A stretch of 38,048 nucleotides of DNA from D2472 sp964444385 (GTDB taxonomy: Bacteria > Pseudomonadota > Gammaproteobacteria > Magnimaribacterales > D2472). The stretch spans positions 1 to 38,048 of the forward strand of contig CAYUHD010000008.1 of the NCBI GenBank assembly GCA_964444385.1, read 5' to 3'. The notes under the pieces are model-generated. The model did no database searches. It was not told the origin of the DNA and saw only the letters and a list, made by a program, of their open reading frames with translations. A program made the translations under genes and the position numbers. This document shows positions 33,322-38,048 of the stretch, piece after piece; positions within the stretch are counted from its first letter, which is position 1, and every line of letters starts with the position of its first letter.

Positions 33322-34671
33322 ATGACTTTAGATCGGTTGATCTTCAAATCTATAATTGTTTGCTTAGTTTTTTTTTATAGCTCTCTAGGTTTGACTGATG
33401 TGAATAAGCAAATGTTTGATTTATCGATGAATGAAGATGCTCATTCTGCATTCATGCAAAGCTTACAAGACTCTCTCAATCTTCATCCCGAATCTCTTCT
33501 GCAAGATTCTCTTATTGCCCAGCAAATTAATCAGGCAAAAATTGTAGAAACAGAATTAAAACCGAAGATGTTTTTTCAGATGAACAGCAAAAGCCCTCCG
33601 CTAGATTCAGAAACTGATAGCTTCTTTCAAAGTTTGCAACAAAAAAACAATAGTGTTGTAGACCAAACATTAATTTTAGAGCAATTAATTACAGATTTTG
33701 GACAAACAAAAAATAGAATATCTCAACAAGAAGAACTTGTTAGATCTGGAAGAGCTAGTGGCGTTTCTGAAAAAACAAAGTTGGCATTAAGAATGTTTGA
33801 TGCATGTTTTAATACTGCGGCTTATTCGTTACTGCTTAATGTTGCTGATTCTTCTGTTGCTCGTCATCAAGAAATTACTGATCTAATTAAAATTAGAGTC
33901 GAAAGTGGCAGGGCGCCCGGAAGAGAGCTCAGCAGATCAAAGGCAAGGCTTGCAGAGGCAAAAGCAAAGAAATTATTGCTTGCAACAAATCAATCTGAAG
34001 CTATTGCTAATTTTAATTCTTTGCTACCCAATCAAGCGACCTGCAAACAATTTCCATTATCAAAGTTTTACATTGAATTCGATGAGTTGAGTGCCATTAA
34101 TTTAGCTCAAATTGAGAATAATGAAGTCCGTTCATTAGACTTTAAAATTAAATCTTTAGAGCGCCAGCTCAAAAGCATTCAAAAAGGCAAATATCCTCAA
34201 GTAAAAGCTGAAATCCGTGCCGACAAATATGATATTAGCAATACCGATGATTACAATTTAATTGGCGCCGTAAAGTTCAATTGGGATTTATATCAGGGTC
34301 GAAAAAGACGAATTCAAGAGCAAAATTCAAGGGAAGAAATTAAGGCGGCAACATTTGAAAAACAAGCGTTAGAGCGAAACGTAGAGAGCTTTGTTGCTGC
34401 AAATCTAGCAGAATTAAAGCAAAGCAAGCTCAGGTTGGAAGCTTTTGCTGAAGCCTATAAAGCCAATGTTCAAAGCAGAGAGCAACTTAAAGCTCAATTT
34501 TTTGCTGCCAATATCTCTTTATTAGAATTGTTACAATCTGAAAGAGATTACTTAGAAGCTGCTGAAGCACTTGTGTTAAATACCAAGCAAGTCAGAATGG
34601 CAGAACATTTACATCTATTTTATACAGGCACATTGGACTCTTACATCATGATCGCTCAGGAAAACTATTAA
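33322..34671 (+). CDS. TolC-family outer-membrane efflux/secretion protein
   Basis: A 449-aa outer-membrane channel component with an N-terminal signal peptide (about residues 1-24) and two OEP-like coiled-coil repeats: one with VDQTLILEQLITDFGQTKNRISQQEELV (about 113-140) and the other with IGAVKFNWDLYQGRKRRIQEQNSREEIKAA (about 314-345). Long alpha-helical, Gln/Glu/Lys-rich stretches form the periplasmic tunnel. It is encoded 1 bp before the ABC exporter and then the HlyD adaptor, so it probably completes a type I secretion system. The ATG has AAAGG just upstream. TolC proteins can serve other pumps, but this arrangement points to secretion. Confidence 0.88.
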   Translation: MTLDRLIFKSIIVCLVFFYSSLGLTDVNKQMFDLSMNEDAHSAFMQSLQDSLNLHPESLLQDSLIAQQINQAKIVETELKPKMFFQMNSKSPPLDSETDSFFQSLQQKNNSVVDQTLILEQLITDFGQTKNRISQQEELVRSGRASGVSEKTKLALRMFDACFNTAAYSLLLNVADSSVARHQEITDLIKIRVESGRAPGRELSRSKARLAEAKAKKLLLATNQSEAIANFNSLLPNQATCKQFPLSKFYIEFDELSAINLAQIENNEVRSLDFKIKSLERQLKSIQKGKYPQVKAEIRADKYDISNTDDYNLIGAVKFNWDLYQGRKRRIQEQNSREEIKAATFEKQALERNVESFVAANLAELKQSKLRLEAFAEAYKANVQSREQLKAQFFAANISLLELLQSERDYLEAAEALVLNTKQVRMAEHLHLFYTGTLDSYIMIAQENY

Positions 34672-34672
34672 C

Positions 34673-36367
34673 ATGAATGAGCACTGGTTTTGGAGTAAAG
34701 TTTTTTTTCATAAAGCCATTTATTGGCGAGTTGGTTTGGCAGGAGGGATGGTTAATTTTTTATCCATCGCAAGCTCTATTTTTATTATGGTGGTTTATGA
34801 TCGCGTGATTCCTAACGGTGCTTTTTCATCCTTATACGCTCTTACTATGGGTATGTTGGTTGTCTTAATTTTTGATTTTGTATTACGGAATTTACGTGCT
34901 TGGTTTATCGATTTTGCAGGTCAACAAATTGATTACACTGTTGGTAAGGATATTTATGGATCGGTGCTTGGATCCTACACCTCGCGTCTAAGAACATCTA
35001 TTGGCGGGCTTGCTAACACCATCAAAGATTTTGATTTGGTGAAAGAGTTTTTTACCTCAGCCTCTTTGGCTTTGGTGATAGATTTACCCTTCATTTTATT
35101 ATTTATTGGAGTGATTTATTTGATCGCTGGGCCGCTTGCCTTTGTTCCTATGATCATGGTTCCTTTGGTAATAGGAGCTGGTTTTATTGTACAACCAACT
35201 CTAAACCGCATTAGCGAAACTTTAACCACTAACACAAAAAGTAAACATTCGGTGGTGGTAGAAAGTCTTTCAGGATTGGAGTCCATCCATTCAACAGGTA
35301 GTCATGATCTTTTTACAGATCGCTATCAAGAAGCCATTGACCAAAGCTCTGATTTAACTCGAAAGTCTAAGATGTTGAGTCAATTGGCAGTCAACATTGC
35401 AAGCTCAGCCCAACAACTTTCTTTGGTTTTAATTATTTTTTATGGAACATTCTTAATTTATTCTGGTGATATATCTATGGGCGCCATGATTGCAGCGGTT
35501 TTGCTTTCTTCAAGATGTTTGGGTCCTTTGGGTCAGATTGCAGGTTTATTTGGTAGGCTTCACGCCTCTAAGGCAGCCTATGAAAAACTCGATGCATTAA
35601 TGGCTGAATGCAAGAATCACAACACCAATCTAAATGCAGATTCTATTTCTCCAGAAACCCTTGGAGATCTTGAGTACAAAAATCTATCTTTTGGTTATGA
35701 AGAAAACCAGCAGTGCATCCAATCCCTCAATCTCACCATTAAACAAGGAGAAAAAGTTGCTATTTTGGGAAAAAATGGTTCGGGCAAGTCAACGCTTTTA
35801 AAGCTGGCCTCTGGGTTATTAGAATCAAATCATGGGGACATTCAGTACTCAGGATTGCCTCTTTCACAAATCAGCAAAGATGCTCTCAATCAGAAGATAT
35901 CCATTCAACTTCAAGATATTCATTTATTTTCAGGCTCACTAAAAGAGAATATTTTTCTCGGCAGAAACTGGATTAACGATGAGGCTCTTAAAGGAGCGCT
36001 GGAAATTTCCGGAGTGTCTAATTTTTTACATTTGCTTCCGGGAGGTCTAGACGCTCAATTGGCTGATAGAGGCATGTCCCTTTCTGGTGGCCAAAGGCAA
36101 TCCATAGCTTTGGCCAGGACCTTGATTGCTGATTCAGAAATCTTAATGCTGGATGAGCCCACGGCATCAATGGATTTAAATACAGAGCAAATGTTCACTC
36201 AAAAATTAACTAAGGCAACCGAGGGTAAAACCGTTATTGTTGCCACTCACAGATTGCCGGTTGTCAATGCTGTGGATCGAGTCATTGTTTTGTCTGATGG
36301 GAAAGTGGTCTTGGATGAACCCAGAGAAGCAGCTTTAAAAAAATTAATTCAACAACCCAAAGATTAA
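34673..36367 (+). CDS. Type I secretion ABC transporter, permease-ATPase
   Basis: A 564-aa inner-membrane half-transporter that forms a homodimer and powers export of a C-terminal-signal protein. The N-terminal transmembrane domain (residues about 20-310) contains VVYDRVIPNGAFSSLYALTMGM, the hallmark of LapB/HlyB-type exporters. The ATPase domain has Walker A GKNGSGKST near 366-374, the Q-loop, signature LSGGQRQ near 470, Walker B ILMLDEPTASMD near 490, and the H-loop THR near 525. No N-terminal C39 peptidase or peptidase-like domain is present, so it is of the shorter PrtD-like layout. It lies between the tolC-like and hlyD-like genes with 1-bp gaps. Confidence 0.92.
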   Translation: MNEHWFWSKVFFHKAIYWRVGLAGGMVNFLSIASSIFIMVVYDRVIPNGAFSSLYALTMGMLVVLIFDFVLRNLRAWFIDFAGQQIDYTVGKDIYGSVLGSYTSRLRTSIGGLANTIKDFDLVKEFFTSASLALVIDLPFILLFIGVIYLIAGPLAFVPMIMVPLVIGAGFIVQPTLNRISETLTTNTKSKHSVVVESLSGLESIHSTGSHDLFTDRYQEAIDQSSDLTRKSKMLSQLAVNIASSAQQLSLVLIIFYGTFLIYSGDISMGAMIAAVLLSSRCLGPLGQIAGLFGRLHASKAAYEKLDALMAECKNHNTNLNADSISPETLGDLEYKNLSFGYEENQQCIQSLNLTIKQGEKVAILGKNGSGKSTLLKLASGLLESNHGDIQYSGLPLSQISKDALNQKISIQLQDIHLFSGSLKENIFLGRNWINDEALKGALEISGVSNFLHLLPGGLDAQLADRGMSLSGGQRQSIALARTLIADSEILMLDEPTASMDLNTEQMFTQKLTKATEGKTVIVATHRLPVVNAVDRVIVLSDGKVVLDEPREAALKKLIQQPKD

Positions 36368-36368
36368 G

Positions 36369-37334
36369 ATGGAAAAATACATAGGCAAGACAGGAGACAT
36401 CATCTTATTTTTGATTGTTTCTTTTGTGCTTATTTTTATTGTTTGGGCTAACCTCGCAACCTTAGAAAAAGTTGTCCGTGGTGAGGGCAAGGTTGTGGCA
36501 TCGGCTAAGAATCAAGTTATTCAAAATTTAGAAGGCGGGATTGTTAAAGAACTGTTTGTTAAAGCTGGAGATACTGTTAAAGCTGGAGATTTATTGTTGG
36601 CCTTCGATGATACTTTTTTAAAATCTGAGCTAGATGCTGCTTCAATACAATTAGAAAACCTTAAGGCAGAAGTCTCATTCCTGCAAAATTCTAGAACCCT
36701 GATCACTGAAGAACTATCTATTTTAGAACCTCTGGTCGAGCAGGGTGCTGAATCTAGAATGGAATTGATTCGGGTCTTGCAACGTAAAGCCAATGCGGAA
36801 TCAGAGATTTCCCGTAAAAATGCTGAGATACAATCTTTGCAAGAACGTATCCCTGCTTTAAAAGATCGAGTGTCCAGAACTCAGGTTGTATCTCCAAAAA
36901 ATGGGATCATTAATCGCATGGTCATTACTACCATTGGAGGCGTGGCCGATCCCGGTAGTCCATTGGTTGAGATTGTGCCTTTAAATGAGGAGCTAATCAT
37001 TGAAGTGGAAATAAGCCCGGCAGACATAGCTTTAATCATGCCCGGTCAAAGAGCTATTGTGAAACTTACAGCTTTTGATTTTTCAAAATTTGGATCCTTG
37101 GAAGGCAAGGTGCTGAATGTAGGCGCTGACTCAATCTTAAAAGACGATGGCTCTTTGTGGTATCTCTGCGAAATATCTGTTCGCATCAATGACACCACTT
37201 CTTTGGGTAAAAAAATTACCATGCTGCCAGGCATGGTAGCGCAAGTTGATATTGTCAACGGCGAGCGCACCATCATGCATTATTTACTTGAACCGGTAAC
37301 CAAAGTCACCGAAGAAGCATTTCGAGAAATTTAG
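36369..37334 (+). CDS. HlyD-family membrane fusion protein of type I secretion
   Basis: A 321-aa periplasmic adaptor linking the ABC exporter to TolC. One transmembrane helix is at residues about 11-29. The lipoyl half-motif QNLEGGIVKELFVKAGDTVKAGDLLLAFD is at 52-80, a helical hairpin at about 83-168, then VVSPKNGIINRMVITTIGGVADPGSPLVEIVP at 173-204 and a beta-barrel domain to the end. It is short for the family (usually about 380-480 aa), mainly because of the short hairpin. Both ends look complete, so truncation by mutation is not evident. Encoded 1 bp after the ABC gene and 107 bp before a candidate substrate. Confidence 0.88.
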   Translation: MEKYIGKTGDIILFLIVSFVLIFIVWANLATLEKVVRGEGKVVASAKNQVIQNLEGGIVKELFVKAGDTVKAGDLLLAFDDTFLKSELDAASIQLENLKAEVSFLQNSRTLITEELSILEPLVEQGAESRMELIRVLQRKANAESEISRKNAEIQSLQERIPALKDRVSRTQVVSPKNGIINRMVITTIGGVADPGSPLVEIVPLNEELIIEVEISPADIALIMPGQRAIVKLTAFDFSKFGSLEGKVLNVGADSILKDDGSLWYLCEISVRINDTTSLGKKITMLPGMVAQVDIVNGERTIMHYLLEPVTKVTEEAFREI

Positions 37335-37357
37335 TCTTATTTTAAGCTTAATTACCT

Positions 37358-37376
37358 AGAAATTGATTTAATTTCT
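37358..37376. other. AT-rich hairpin upstream of the secreted protein gene
   Basis: A perfect 7-bp inverted repeat, AGAAATT and AATTTCT with a 5-nt loop, lies in the 107-bp spacer between the adaptor gene and the secreted protein gene. It lacks GC pairs and a following T-run, so it is a weak candidate for a terminator or a regulatory hairpin. No convincing promoter was seen nearby. Confidence 0.3.
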
Positions 37377-37441
37377 TCTAATTATTCTATGTTGCTATTT
37401 AAAGCATATTCATCCACAGTAATAGATCGGCTAAGATTAAT

Positions 37442-38048
37442 ATGAAAGCATTAGATTTAGAATTTTTAGATACCTTTAGCGTCACTAACGGGACAAAAGA
37501 AATTGGTCTGAGTTATTTAAAAAATTCTTTTTCAGCTGCTGACAATTTAACCTTTGCCATCACCGGGGGAGCAGACAAGGATCTATTCTCCATCGATGCA
37601 ACCACAGGCGTTTTAACGTTTAATGAACAAGCCTTTGTTAATACGGCTTTAGATTTTGATCGCGATGGTATCTATGATATTCAAATCACAGTTTCAGGCT
37701 CCGATCCAGGGGATACGCAAACAGCCAATTTAGGCGTGGAAGTAGTCTTTGATGCAGTTGCCCCAGAGATTTCAAATCTAACTTTCACCCATACAGTCAA
37801 TGATGATGGAGCAACCGTCATCACCATTACCGGGACGCTAACCGATGATGGGTCTGGCATGATTGATGGCCAATTAAGCCTGTATATCAAACATGAGTTA
37901 ACTGGCGAGACTATTTACATGCCTGGAGGCAATGTCGTTTTAGACGAAGATGGCAATTTTTCTCTTAGTCAAACAATGGGAGCTAATGCACCTGACGGAC
38001 TTTGGTATATCTACTATATATCCATGGAAGATAAAGCAGGCAATCAGA
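37442..38048 (+). CDS. Cadherin-like secreted protein, probable type I substrate (partial, 5' end)
   Basis: An open frame from ATG 37442 that runs off the window after about 202 residues with no stop. It has no signal peptide, as expected for a type I secretion substrate recognised at its C-terminus. The first about 100 residues resemble a cadherin repeat: NLTFAITGGADKDLFSIDATTGVLTFN then DFDRDGIYDIQITVSGSD. A second, bacterial Ig-like unit follows (VNDDGATVITITGTLTDDGSGMIDGQLSLYI, then SMEDKAGNQ). Many Asp/Gly residues suggest calcium binding. It immediately follows the type I secretion genes. There is no strong ribosome-binding site before the ATG. It may be a large adhesin, but its full length and C-terminal secretion signal are outside the window. 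Confidence 0.8.
   Translation, partial: MKALDLEFLDTFSVTNGTKEIGLSYLKNSFSAADNLTFAITGGADKDLFSIDATTGVLTFNEQAFVNTALDFDRDGIYDIQITVSGSDPGDTQTANLGVEVVFDAVAPEISNLTFTHTVNDDGATVITITGTLTDDGSGMIDGQLSLYIKHELTGETIYMPGGNVVLDEDGNFSLSQTMGANAPDGLWYIYYISMEDKAGNQ

Noticed and set aside
37358..37376. Rho-independent terminator after the hlyD-like gene
   Set aside because: The stem has only AT-rich pairs and is not followed by a run of T, so it was kept only as a weak hairpin.

Overview
This is an AT-rich, densely packed bacterial chromosome segment that most resembles a free-living marine gammaproteobacterium. The lptF-lptG pair divergent from pepA-valS is a gammaproteobacterial arrangement. The AT-richness, the compaction and the mix of GST, DUF1330, DUF2855 and DUF3604 proteins would suit a streamlined oceanic clade of the SAR86 type, but that placement is inference. 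No gene-free stretch exceeds about 110 bp, several genes overlap by 1-4 bp, and I see no tRNA, rRNA, CRISPR array or insertion sequence.

Layout. (1) 41-7088, plus strand: ten closely spaced genes encoding two glutathione transferases, two tandem DUF1330 proteins (one soluble, one membrane-anchored), a small membrane protein, a DUF2855 protein, a second small membrane protein, an anchored metallo-beta-lactamase-fold hydrolase, a short-chain dehydrogenase and a nitronate monooxygenase-like flavoprotein. It looks like a detoxification or catabolic operon of unknown substrate. (2) 7105-10956, minus strand: an anchored DUF3604 (PHP-like) protein, a divergent parvulin-type isomerase and a HupE/UreJ-like membrane protein. 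Divergent from these, at 11031-14362, are a fused two-domain DsbA/HCCA-isomerase-like protein and a second DUF3604 protein, a lipoprotein. (3) 14396-19171: an alkyl-DHAP-synthase-like flavoprotein, a GlpD-like dehydrogenase and an FGGY kinase, a glycerol-phosphate module whose arginine codon use differs from that of its neighbours. (4) 19208-24858: a PaaI-like thioesterase, then a set headed by a clear MerR-type promoter (19-bp spacer over a palindrome): membrane protein, MerR regulator, aldo/keto reductase, SDR, acyl-CoA carboxyltransferase and alpha/beta hydrolase. (5) 24855-31793: housekeeping genes valS and pepA (minus), lptF and lptG (plus) and an RDD protein (minus). (6) 31835-38048: a POT peptide transporter, then TolC, ABC and HlyD components of a type I secretion system, and the start of a cadherin-like secreted protein that runs off the window.

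The most striking direct observation is in valS. The reading frame from its natural ATG (27647) aligns with the known valyl-tRNA synthetase N-terminus but has an in-frame TAA at codon 14. The rest of this normally essential gene looks intact. The best candidates for little-described biology are the two-sided DUF3604 locus, the AGPS/GlpD/FGGY operon and the MerR-controlled oxidoreductase/carboxyltransferase operon.
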